DNA from: an uncultured Porphyromonadaceae bacterium
GTDB taxonomy: Bacteria > Bacteroidota > Bacteroidia > Bacteroidales > Muribaculaceae
Length of the DNA: 32,714 nucleotides
Assembly (NCBI GenBank): GCA_937989585.1
Contig: CALKRW010000007.1
Coordinates: 5,001-37,714 of the forward strand
Direction: 5' to 3'
Shown here: positions 25,741 to 32,663 of the stretch, piece by piece
Position numbering within the stretch: position 1 is the first letter of the stretch
Layout: every line of letters begins with the position of its first letter
Translations under genes and position numbers: made by a program
The notes under the pieces: generated by a model
What the model was told of the DNA's origin: nothing
The model's input: only the letters and a program-made list of their open reading frames with translations
Databases searched by the model: none

Positions 25741-25763
25741 GTCCGCCTTTGGTGGACTTTTTT
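25741..25763 (+). terminator. Riboswitch-controlled terminator before thiD
   Basis: A 7-bp stem GTCCGCC-TTT-GGTGGAC (25741-25757, one G-U) followed by TTTTTT. It lies 12 bases before the thiD ATG, as expected for a transcription-attenuating expression platform. A second hairpin GCCAC/GTGGC (25682-25704) lies between and may take part in switching. Confidence 0.85.
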
Positions 25764-25774
25764 GTTTATTCATT

Positions 25775-26626
25775 ATGGAGACTCCTCTTAAGACTATTCT
25801 AACCATTGCCGGCAGCGACTGCATGGCCGGCGCCGGAATTCAGGCAGACATCAAGGCTGCGGCTGCCTGTGGCGTATATGCCATGACAGCCGTAACCGCC
25901 GTAACCGCTCAGAACTCCTCCGGTATAAAGGCCGTGCATCCCGTCGACTCCGACCTTCTCATCGCTCAACTCGACGCTGTCTTCAACGATGTCCGTCCCG
26001 ACGCTATCAAGATCGGAATGGTCGGTTCCCCGGAAAACGCTGCTGCTATCGCCGGTTTCATCCGACGCAACGCACTGGAAATACCTATGGTGATTGACCC
26101 CGTTGCCACAGCTACAGCCGGTGGCGACCTGTCGTCGAATCTCTCCGAACTCAGGGAAATCTACCTCGACCAACTCTTCCCCCTCGCCACATGTGTCACT
26201 CCCAACATCCCCGAGGCCCTCTCCTTCCTCCCGGCAATGTCGGAATCATTTCCTCTCTGCCCTGACTCTTTCGGAAGAATCGCAGAATCACTCCTCAATC
26301 TCTTCAACAGCTCTGGTATTATCCTCAAGGGTGGACATGCCGACGATACATCCCTCACCGACACTCTCGCCTACCATCCCTCTGATGACACCACTGAGAT
26401 CCTGCAACTGAGCCACAAGCGAATCGACTCCATAAACCTCCACGGCACAGGTTGCGTCTTCTCCTCAATCCTCGCAGCCGCTCTCACTCGTCGCTCTTCC
26501 CTCCCCGTCGTTTTCCGTCAGGCTTCCGATTCTCTCAACCGCATAATCGCAGCCAGCGCCACACATCGTCTCGGCAAATCCACCTATGGCCCTCTCACCC
26601 CCCTCGGTGTTGGCTGGCCTCACTGA
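25775..26626 (+). CDS. thiD: Hydroxymethylpyrimidine / phosphomethylpyrimidine kinase
   Basis: 283 residues from the ATG at 25775. An in-frame TTG at 25739 is rejected because it lies before the terminator hairpin. Ribokinase-fold marks: TIAGSDCMAGAGIQADIKAA at the N-terminus, AVTAVTAQNSSG, AIKIGMVGS, VIDPVA, ILKGGHAD and INLHGTGCVFSS with the GTGC anion-hole. It phosphorylates HMP twice to HMP-PP, the pyrimidine half of thiamine. The usual SSGGAG is CMAGAG here, a mild change. It is the first gene behind the riboswitch. Confidence 0.95.
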   Translation: METPLKTILTIAGSDCMAGAGIQADIKAAAACGVYAMTAVTAVTAQNSSGIKAVHPVDSDLLIAQLDAVFNDVRPDAIKIGMVGSPENAAAIAGFIRRNALEIPMVIDPVATATAGGDLSSNLSELREIYLDQLFPLATCVTPNIPEALSFLPAMSESFPLCPDSFGRIAESLLNLFNSSGIILKGGHADDTSLTDTLAYHPSDDTTEILQLSHKRIDSINLHGTGCVFSSILAAALTRRSSLPVVFRQASDSLNRIIAASATHRLGKSTYGPLTPLGVGWPH

Positions 26627-26651
26627 TAGTTAAATCAAATCGATAGAATTC

Positions 26652-26855
26652 ATGAACATAATCCTCAACAACACGAAAACCGAAGTGCTGGAGGGCATCT
26701 CCACGATTGCGGCTCTCGCCGATTGGAAAGGCGTCAAGCCACAAGGCTCTGCCATAGCCTGAAACGGCTCCGTCATCAGAAAGACGGATTGGGCCTCTAC
26801 CCCGCTCCACGAGTCCGACACCATTACCGTAATATCCGCTGCCTTCGGCGGCTGA
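26652..26855 (+). pseudogene. thiS: thiS, sulfur carrier protein, interrupted by in-frame TGA
   Basis: Read without regard to one stop, this is a full ThiS of 67 positions: MNIILNNTKTEVLEGISTIA, then ALADWKGVKPQGSAIA, TGA, NGSVIRKTDWASTPLHESDT, and ITVISAAFGG with the C-terminal Gly-Gly that becomes the thiocarboxylate. It is the right length, in the right place (between thiD and thiE-type genes) and its frame is intact on both sides of the TGA at 26760-26762 (codon 37, where relatives carry an aliphatic residue such as Val or Ile). No in-frame ATG follows the TGA. ThiS delivers sulfur to ThiG, so a truncated 36-residue product would be inactive. It may be a recent nonsense mutation, a sequencing error, or readthrough. 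Confidence 0.85.
26769..26788 (+). other. Hairpin just after the thiS TGA
   Basis: TCCGTC (26769-26774) pairs perfectly with GACGGA (26783-26788) around an 8-base loop, starting six bases after the TGA. It may be chance within coding sequence. Its loop lacks the early G expected of a bacterial SECIS. Confidence 0.5.
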
Positions 26856-26859
26856 AGCA

Positions 26860-27396
26860 ATGACGCCCTATTCCGGATTCCTGACAATCGCCATCACATC
26901 CCCCGATTTCGTCGAGGGTGAAGCCGCGCGCATCTCCGAAATACTACGGAACGGAGAGGCCGACATCGTCCATATCAGAAAACCCGGCTGGGACGAGGTT
27001 CGCACTGAGCTACTCATCCGTGAGATTCCCGCAGATCTCTATCCTCGCCTGAAGCTTCACGACCACTTCCAGCTCCTCTCCCGGTTCCCCCTCGCAGGTG
27101 TCCACCTCAATTCCCGCAACCCCGAAGCTCCTGCCAATGCCGCAAGCGTCAGCATCTCTTTCCATTCGATTGAACAACTTGACGCCGCCACGCATTACGA
27201 TTATGTAACACTCTCCCCCGTTTTCGACTCCATATCGAAAACCGGCTATCGCTCCGCTTTCTCCCTTAAGGAGATCGCGCCGGTTATTAAGGGCAAGAGA
27301 GTGGTGGCCCTCGGAGGAGTAACACCCGACAGAATCCCACTGCTCCGCGATGCCGGTTTTTTCGGCGCAGCTATGCTCGGATACTTCTGGAAATGA
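26860..27396 (+). CDS. tenI: ThiE/TenI-family protein (TenI-like)
   Basis: 178 residues, shorter than ThiE. Barrel segments are recognisable: IVHIRKPGW, LKLHDHFQLLSRFPLAGVHLNSR, SISFHSIEQLDAATHYDYVTLSPVF, GKRVVALGGVTPDRI. The pyrophosphate- and Mg-binding residues of true ThiE (QIR/QLRxK, DDR/NDR, HLGxED) are replaced (HIRKP, HDH, HLNSRN). This fits the TenI subgroup, in which the B. subtilis enzyme is a thiazole tautomerase acting on the ThiG product. It begins four bases after thiS. Assignment as TenI rather than a second ThiE is an inference from motif loss. Confidence 0.8.
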   Translation: MTPYSGFLTIAITSPDFVEGEAARISEILRNGEADIVHIRKPGWDEVRTELLIREIPADLYPRLKLHDHFQLLSRFPLAGVHLNSRNPEAPANAASVSISFHSIEQLDAATHYDYVTLSPVFDSISKTGYRSAFSLKEIAPVIKGKRVVALGGVTPDRIPLLRDAGFFGAAMLGYFWK

Positions 27397-27444
27397 CTTC
27401 TCCTTTATTGATTCAAAAAACAAAAAACCTTAAATTGAATAGAT

Positions 27445-28074
27445 ATGCTTCAGTTCATTACCAATACTGACTGTAAGATGCCCGTGGCCGATCAGATCTT
27501 CGCTGTCATCGAAGGCGGTTGCCGTTGGGTCCAGATCCGGATGAAAGACGCTACCGACGAGGAAATCGGTAAAGTAGTCGAGGCCGTGAAACCCACTTGC
27601 GAGCAGAAGGGGGTGTTCCTCCTTCTCGATGACCGTGTCGAACTCGCCAAACAGCTCAACGTCGGTGGTGTCCACCTCGGCAAAGAGGATATGCCACCCT
27701 CTAAGGCAAGAATGATTCTCGGTCCTGCTGCCGTGATTGGTGTCACCGCCAACACTATCGCGGATGTCCTCGCTGTAAGCCAGCTCGACATCGACTATTT
27801 CGGCTTCGGCCCTTTCCGTGAGACCACCACTAAGAAGAAACTCGCCCCGGTGCTCGGCCTTGAGGGTATGCGCCGACTCTGCTTCGAGGCAGAGGAGAAC
27901 AAGATCAACATCCCGAGGGTTGCCGTTGGAGGCATCCTCCCAGACGACGTGCTTCCCCTCATTGAGGCTGGCGTGAACGGTATCGCCGTCAGCGGTGCGA
28001 TCGCTGCCGCGCTCGACCCGGTGAAGGCTACAGAGCGTTTCATCTCCCTCCTCCCCAAGACCGAGGATGATTGA
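27445..28074 (+). CDS. thiE: Thiamine phosphate synthase
   Basis: 209 residues. ThiE signatures are intact: WVQIRMKD, LLLDDRVELAKQLNVGGVHLGKEDMP, VIGVTANT, DYFGFGPFRETTTKK and VAVGGILPDDV. It joins HMP-PP (from ThiD) and thiazole phosphate (from ThiG) to give thiamine phosphate in the cytoplasm. It lies 48 bp after the TenI-like gene and 50 bp before thiG. Confidence 0.96.
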   Translation: MLQFITNTDCKMPVADQIFAVIEGGCRWVQIRMKDATDEEIGKVVEAVKPTCEQKGVFLLLDDRVELAKQLNVGGVHLGKEDMPPSKARMILGPAAVIGVTANTIADVLAVSQLDIDYFGFGPFRETTTKKKLAPVLGLEGMRRLCFEAEENKINIPRVAVGGILPDDVLPLIEAGVNGIAVSGAIAAALDPVKATERFISLLPKTEDD

Positions 28075-28124
28075 TTTAATCATCCTGCATTTCTCTAAGA
28101 CAACAGTAACTACTTTTAATATAT

Positions 28125-28898
28125 ATGAACGACATACTGAAAATCGGCGACCGCGAATTTACCTCGCGCCTCTTTGTAGGCACTGGTAAGTTCCAGTCGT
28201 CTGATGTTATGCTGGAGGCTATCAAGGCCTCGCAGTCGCAGATGATCACGGTGGCTATGAAGCGCGTCAACATGATGAACGAGGCTACCGACGACATGCT
28301 CACCCACATAAACCGTGAGCACGTACAGTTCCTCCCCAATACTTCCGGTGTCCGCAACGCCAAGGAAGCTGTCGTGGCTGCCCGTATGAGCCGCGAGATC
28401 TTCGATACCCCTTTCATCAAACTCGAGATCCATCCCGATCCACGTTATCTCATGCCTGATCCGGTGGAGACTCTAAAGGCTACTGAAATCCTCGCAGCCG
28501 AAGGTTTCACTGTCCTCCCCTATATCCAGGCCGACCCTGTCCTCTGCAAGCTTCTTGAGGAGGCCGGCGCCGCTGCAGTGATGCCTCTGGCCGCTCCTAT
28601 CGGCACTAACAAGGGACTCGTCACGCGCGACCTTCTTGAGATCATCATCGAGCAGTCAACACTCCCCGTTGTGGTTGACGCCGGTCTCGGAGCTCCCTCT
28701 CATGCCGCCGAGGCTATGGAGATGGGCGCTGACGCTGTCCTCGTCAACACTGCTATTGCCGTGGCCGGAGACCCTGTCGCTATGGCCGACGCTTTCCGCC
28801 TCGCTGTAATCGCCGGGCGTAAGGCTTACCTCGCCGGTCTCGGTGCTGTCAGCAAACACGCTGTCGCGACATCTCCCCTCACCTCTTTCCTCGACTGA
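28125..28898 (+). CDS. thiG: Thiazole synthase
   Basis: 257 residues, normal length. FIKLEIHPDPRYLMPDPVET contains Lys99, the lysine that forms the imine with deoxyxylulose phosphate. LFVGTGKFQS, NTSGVRNAKEAV, VMPLAAPIGTNKGL and DAGLGAPSHAAEAMEMGADAVLVNTAIA are further signatures. ThiG needs sulfur from ThiS thiocarboxylate and dehydroglycine from ThiH or ThiO. ThiS is interrupted here and ThiF, ThiH and ThiO are not in the window, so its activity in this strain is uncertain. The gene itself looks undamaged. Confidence 0.96.
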   Translation: MNDILKIGDREFTSRLFVGTGKFQSSDVMLEAIKASQSQMITVAMKRVNMMNEATDDMLTHINREHVQFLPNTSGVRNAKEAVVAARMSREIFDTPFIKLEIHPDPRYLMPDPVETLKATEILAAEGFTVLPYIQADPVLCKLLEEAGAAAVMPLAAPIGTNKGLVTRDLLEIIIEQSTLPVVVDAGLGAPSHAAEAMEMGADAVLVNTAIAVAGDPVAMADAFRLAVIAGRKAYLAGLGAVSKHAVATSPLTSFLD

Positions 28899-28932
28899 TT
28901 CCCTCCCCTATCATTTTCAACATCTACGAGAC

Positions 28933-30681
28933 ATGGAAATAGAAAACATCAACGTTTCCTCCTATCCCAATTCCGTCAAGAAATATGTCGACGGCAAACT
29001 CCACCCCATCCGCGTGGCGATGCGTGAGATTCACCAGTATCCAACAGTCACCATCGAGAATGGCAAACGGGTCGAGCATCCAAATGAACCCGTCACTGTC
29101 TACGACACCAGCGGTCCCTACACCGACCCCGATGTGAAGATCGACATCAACCGAGGACTTCCCCGCACTCGCGAAAAATGGGTGGAGGATCGAAACGATA
29201 CCGTCGTCCTCGACGACATAACCAGCGAATACGGCCGTTTGCGCCGCGCCGACTCTTCACTCGATCCTATACGCTTCCCGGTTCAGAACAGACCGCGTCG
29301 CGCTAAAGAGGGCATGAGAGTTACTCAACTCCACTACGCACGCAAAGGCATAATCACTCCTGAGATGGAATATGCCGCTATCCGCGAGAATCTCGACAAT
29401 GAAGCTCGCGGCATCAAGAGCTATATCACTCCGGAATTCGTGCGCGATGAAATCGCTGCCGGACGTGCCATCATAGCAGCCAACATCAACCACCCCGAAG
29501 CTGAGCCAATGGTTATCGGCAAGGCTTTCGCCGTTAAGCTCAACACCAACATCGGTAATTCAGCCCTCTCTTCCGGTATCGAAGAGGAGGTAGCAAAGGC
29601 TGTCTGGAGCTGCTACTGGGGTGGCGACACACTGATGGACCTCTCCACCGGCGACAACATCCATGAGACCCGCGAATGGATCATTCGAAACTGTCCCGTT
29701 CCGATGGGTACAGTGCCTATCTATCAGGCTCTCGAAAAAGTCAACGGTAAAGTGAAAGATCTTACATGGGAAATCTATCGAGACACACTCATCGAGCAGT
29801 GTGAGCAGGGTGTAGATTATTTCACTATCCACGCCGGCGTACTTCGTGAACATGCCAGGCTTGTGGCTGAGCGTCTCACAGGTTGTGTGTCTCGCGGAGG
29901 CTCAATCATGACTCAGTGGTGTGTCGAACACGACAAGGAGAGTTTCCTCTATACTCACTTCGACGAGATATGCGAAATCCTCAACAAGTATGACGTAGCC
30001 GTCTCCCTCGGCGACGGTATGCGTCCGGGCTCTACCTTCGATGCCAACGACCGAGCCCAGTTCCTCGAGCTTGAGGTGCTCGGCGAACTAACAGGTAAGG
30101 CTTGGAGCCACGACGTCCAGGTAATCATCGAAGGCCCGGGACACGTCCCCATGCATAAGATTCCCGCAAACATGGAGAAGCAGGCTACCGTCTGCCATGA
30201 GGCTCCATTCTACACACTCGGACCTCTGACCACCGATATCGCTCCGGGCTACGACCATATTACTTCCGCCATCGGGGCTGCAATCATCTCAAGACTTGGC
30301 ACAGCTATGATCTGCTATGTCACTCCTAAGGAGCACCTATCGCTGCCCAACCTCAACGATGTCCGCGAAGGCGTGATAGCTTATAAGATCGCTGCACATG
30401 CCGCCGACCTCGCCAAAGGTTTCCCGGGTGCATCCATACGCGACAATGCCCTCAGCAAGGCTCGTTATGAGTTCAGATGGAAAGACCAGTTCAATCTCTC
30501 GCTCGATCCGGAAAAGGCCAAACGCTATTATGTGGAGGCTCGCAGGAATTCTCCTGATGCCGACGACCGTTTCTGCACGATGTGCGGCCCCAATTTCTGC
30601 GCGATGCGTATCTCACAGAACATTGCCGACGCTTGCGAAACTAAAGTTATTTATAACTTCGCAGTGGACGAAACCGAATAA
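28933..30681 (+). CDS. thiC: Phosphomethylpyrimidine synthase
   Basis: 582 residues from the ATG at 28933; an in-frame ATG at 28843 lies within thiG and is rejected. The C-terminal CTMCGPNFC (Cys548, Cys551, Cys556) is the radical SAM cluster motif unique to ThiC. Other marks: MRVTQLHYARKGIITPEMEYAA, ALSSGIEEEVAKAVWSCYWG, EGPGHVPMHKIPANMEKQ and TDIAPGYDHITSAIG. It rearranges aminoimidazole ribotide into HMP phosphate. Its N-terminal domain is short but of normal type for Bacteroidetes. Last recognised thi gene in the operon. Confidence 0.97.
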   Translation: MEIENINVSSYPNSVKKYVDGKLHPIRVAMREIHQYPTVTIENGKRVEHPNEPVTVYDTSGPYTDPDVKIDINRGLPRTREKWVEDRNDTVVLDDITSEYGRLRRADSSLDPIRFPVQNRPRRAKEGMRVTQLHYARKGIITPEMEYAAIRENLDNEARGIKSYITPEFVRDEIAAGRAIIAANINHPEAEPMVIGKAFAVKLNTNIGNSALSSGIEEEVAKAVWSCYWGGDTLMDLSTGDNIHETREWIIRNCPVPMGTVPIYQALEKVNGKVKDLTWEIYRDTLIEQCEQGVDYFTIHAGVLREHARLVAERLTGCVSRGGSIMTQWCVEHDKESFLYTHFDEICEILNKYDVAVSLGDGMRPGSTFDANDRAQFLELEVLGELTGKAWSHDVQVIIEGPGHVPMHKIPANMEKQATVCHEAPFYTLGPLTTDIAPGYDHITSAIGAAIISRLGTAMICYVTPKEHLSLPNLNDVREGVIAYKIAAHAADLAKGFPGASIRDNALSKARYEFRWKDQFNLSLDPEKAKRYYVEARRNSPDADDRFCTMCGPNFCAMRISQNIADACETKVIYNFAVDETE

Positions 30682-30687
30682 TTAAAT

Positions 30688-31479
30688 ATGAAAAAACTCC
30701 TTTTTATTCTCTTTATTTTTAATATGTGTTTGTTTGCTTGTACAAGCCAGCACAGAAATTTTGAAAGTATTGGTGAAGTTAAAAATTTTGCAGAAAATAA
30801 AGGCTATAAAGTGCTTTTTGAAACAGATAGCACTTTGACTTATTTAAATTCAGATACATTATTCGTTTATGTATTGAAATATGATATAACTGAAAAATTT
30901 ACGGAAGACAATATAATTTTTGGAGATATTGTATTAGATTTAAATAAGTTATATCCAATGGATTTGAAATTTGAACCATTGGACAAAAGGATAATAGAAA
31001 ATAGAAATATATTTGAAATATTATTGAGTACTCCTAAAATCTTATTTGGGGACCATAATTTTATTTTTAAGTTAAAGAACCAAGATGATATGTTAGGAGA
31101 AGTTGATGTACTATATGATTTTTCTTTAAATTATCTTCCTGAATATGAAAGGTTTGAGCCTGTTTTGACTCGTTTGGAATATGATTGTGGTTATGTTTTA
31201 GATAATGATGGTCTTACATTTAAGAAAAAAATCTTTAAGTCCCAATATCCACGTGGATTTATAGATTCTATATCTGATATTATTTCGGGAAGTGCTCTTC
31301 AAGAAAAATTCAATGAAGGAGGTTTGTTAATTACAGATATTTCAATTGATAAAAATGGAAATATTACATCTATATTACCAAGCAATATTTTATTTGGCTA
31401 TAATGGTGATGTAAATATTCCTATCACTGAATATGGTGATGGAAAAGACTTGTTACAAGCGATAGAATCTTCTCTATAA
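30688..31479 (+). CDS. AT-rich lipoprotein of unknown function
   Basis: 263 residues. A lipoprotein signal ends LFIFNMCLFAC, with the Cys as the lipidation site. No known domain recognised; a block near the end, LLITDISIDKNGNITSILPS, resembles the core of TonB C-terminal-like proteins (I-x-x-x-G-x-V) but is not convincing. It begins six bases after thiC, yet its base composition (about 30% GC by eye) is far below that of the thi genes, with codons rich in A/T. This suggests acquisition from another source or replacement of a former operon end. It may be transcribed from the thi promoter. Confidence 0.75.
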   Translation: MKKLLFILFIFNMCLFACTSQHRNFESIGEVKNFAENKGYKVLFETDSTLTYLNSDTLFVYVLKYDITEKFTEDNIIFGDIVLDLNKLYPMDLKFEPLDKRIIENRNIFEILLSTPKILFGDHNFIFKLKNQDDMLGEVDVLYDFSLNYLPEYERFEPVLTRLEYDCGYVLDNDGLTFKKKIFKSQYPRGFIDSISDIISGSALQEKFNEGGLLITDISIDKNGNITSILPSNILFGYNGDVNIPITEYGDGKDLLQAIESSL

Positions 31480-31516
31480 ACAGTTCTTCTCGCATCTCGC
31501 CAATCAGTAATAAGGA

Positions 31517-32254
31517 CTAATTCAGCGAAATCTTCAGATAAACAGTTCCTTTGAGACTATGATCATAGGAGCGCAAATACAGAAGATTGTCTTTATGCCA
31601 GAAGATTGGCTTAATATGTTCCTCTTCTGATAGATACAGGTAGTAATCCCCACTATAATTGCAGTTCTTGTAGGCTTGTATCTCGTAAATTAGATTTCCT
31701 GCCCTCTCAAAGAAATGCAAATCCAACACTATATCGCAATCATCCAGAACTTGACAAACATAAATGCCATTATTATTCACCGCTGTTGGCTCAAATAATG
31801 TATCGTCGATTAGTTTGCCGCTTGTAGAATCATACCACCATACAGTGTTGTTATGATAATCAATAGGAACCATAAATCCCAATAATTTCAGGTTAGGATA
31901 ATATAGTAGGTTGTTGACACAAAATAACTCGTTGTCTGTTACAGCCACATTTATCGAACATTTCTCATCAGAATCCAGATTGGATATACGTTCTTTCGCA
32001 TCTTGAAAAACTCTATTCAAAACGTTATATTGAGCGACCGAATCCACTCGTTGAGGATAGATATTATAATCCCCGGACGTTCTATATGCTTCGATAAACT
32101 CCTCTTCGCTGATTTTTTCTACTGAAAAAACAGATTGATTAACTGTCGCGTTAGAATCTGTATTGATTTGCTTTGCGTGGCAATTATAGGATACAATGAT
32201 TATTAGAATAAATAATATCCCCAATCTCTTATCGGTCAGTTTCATAATCTTCAA
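31517..32254 (-). CDS. AT-rich exported protein of unknown function
   Basis: 245 residues (242 from the second ATG at 32245). The N-terminus has a hydrophobic segment LGILFILIIIVSYNCHA consistent with a signal peptide; no good lipobox. The body has features of an exported beta-rich protein (VWWYDSTSGKLIDDTLFEP, IYVCQVLDDCDIVLDLHFFE) with six Cys in the mature part. No family recognised. It converges with the lipoprotein gene at 30688 with only 37 bp between stops and shares its low GC, so the two may have come as one block. Confidence 0.7.
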   Translation of the reverse strand: MKIMKLTDKRLGILFILIIIVSYNCHAKQINTDSNATVNQSVFSVEKISEEEFIEAYRTSGDYNIYPQRVDSVAQYNVLNRVFQDAKERISNLDSDEKCSINVAVTDNELFCVNNLLYYPNLKLLGFMVPIDYHNNTVWWYDSTSGKLIDDTLFEPTAVNNNGIYVCQVLDDCDIVLDLHFFERAGNLIYEIQAYKNCNYSGDYYLYLSEEEHIKPIFWHKDNLLYLRSYDHSLKGTVYLKISLN

Positions 32255-32280
32255 GTTTTAGTTTTTAGCACACATTGCCC

Positions 32281-32340
32281 TTACTATTTATAAGGAAATG
32301 TCAGGAGACTTTACTATTTATAAAAAAATATTAGGAGATT
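32281..32340. repeat. Two tandem 30-bp units
   Basis: 32281-32310 and 32311-32340 both read TTACTATTTATAA...AGGAGA.T and differ at five positions, all G/C in the first copy and A/T in the second. Confidence 0.85.
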
Positions 32341-32516
32341 CTTGTAGACACTGCAATAATATATGCTTATTGGCCTTGCAATGCGTAAAGTTACAAATAA
32401 TAATCGACAATCATATGACGAATGTGACAAAAGTTATGAAAAAAGCGCTCATCAATCAACCCGTAATACCCTTCCCCGAAACCACCTATTCCCGATTAAA
32501 AAATGTTGTTGGTTTG

Positions 32517-32561
32517 ATTACTCTAATTACTCTAATTACTCTAATTACTCTGATTACTCTG
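32517..32561. repeat. 9-bp minisatellite, five copies
   Basis: ATTACTCTA three times, then ATTACTCTG twice, without interruption. Confidence 0.95.
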
Positions 32562-32632
32562 ATACATCTACGCTCATTATTTAACAATTACCATTGTTTT
32601 TAGTATAAAAACGTTAAATCTTACCAGGAGTA

Positions 32633-32663
32633 TTGATATTGCCATCCAATTGTTGTACCTTTG
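32633..32663 (+). promoter_or_regulatory. Bacteroidetes-type promoter reading out of the window
   Basis: TTG at 32633-32635, 20 bp, TACCTTTG at 32656-32663. It should start a transcript near 32670 that includes the GGCGGCA/TGCCGCC hairpin and possibly a gene starting at 32689. Confidence 0.75.

Noticed and set aside
25739..25774. TTG start giving thiD 12 extra residues
   Set aside because: It would put the terminator hairpin and U-tract inside the coding region; the ATG at 25775 begins the conserved ThiD N-terminus.
26760..26762. Selenocysteine at the thiS TGA
   Set aside because: ThiS has no Cys/Sec at this site in known members, the downstream loop lacks the SECIS G, and no selenium genes are visible. 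Readthrough or mutation is simpler.
26760..26762. TGA reassigned to a sense codon
   Set aside because: TGA ends several intact genes here (epimerase, lptF/G, thiD, thiE), so it is a normal stop in this genome.
27430..28083. 217-codon frame opposite thiE
   Set aside because: Fully within a certain gene and without recognisable features.
32281..32561. CRISPR-like repeats
   Set aside because: The 30-bp units are directly adjacent without spacers and the 9-bp units are too short; no cas genes are present.
32298..32603. 101-codon frame including a Leu-Ile-Thr repeat
   Set aside because: The repeat is the 9-bp minisatellite; the rest lacks protein-like character and no promoter precedes it.
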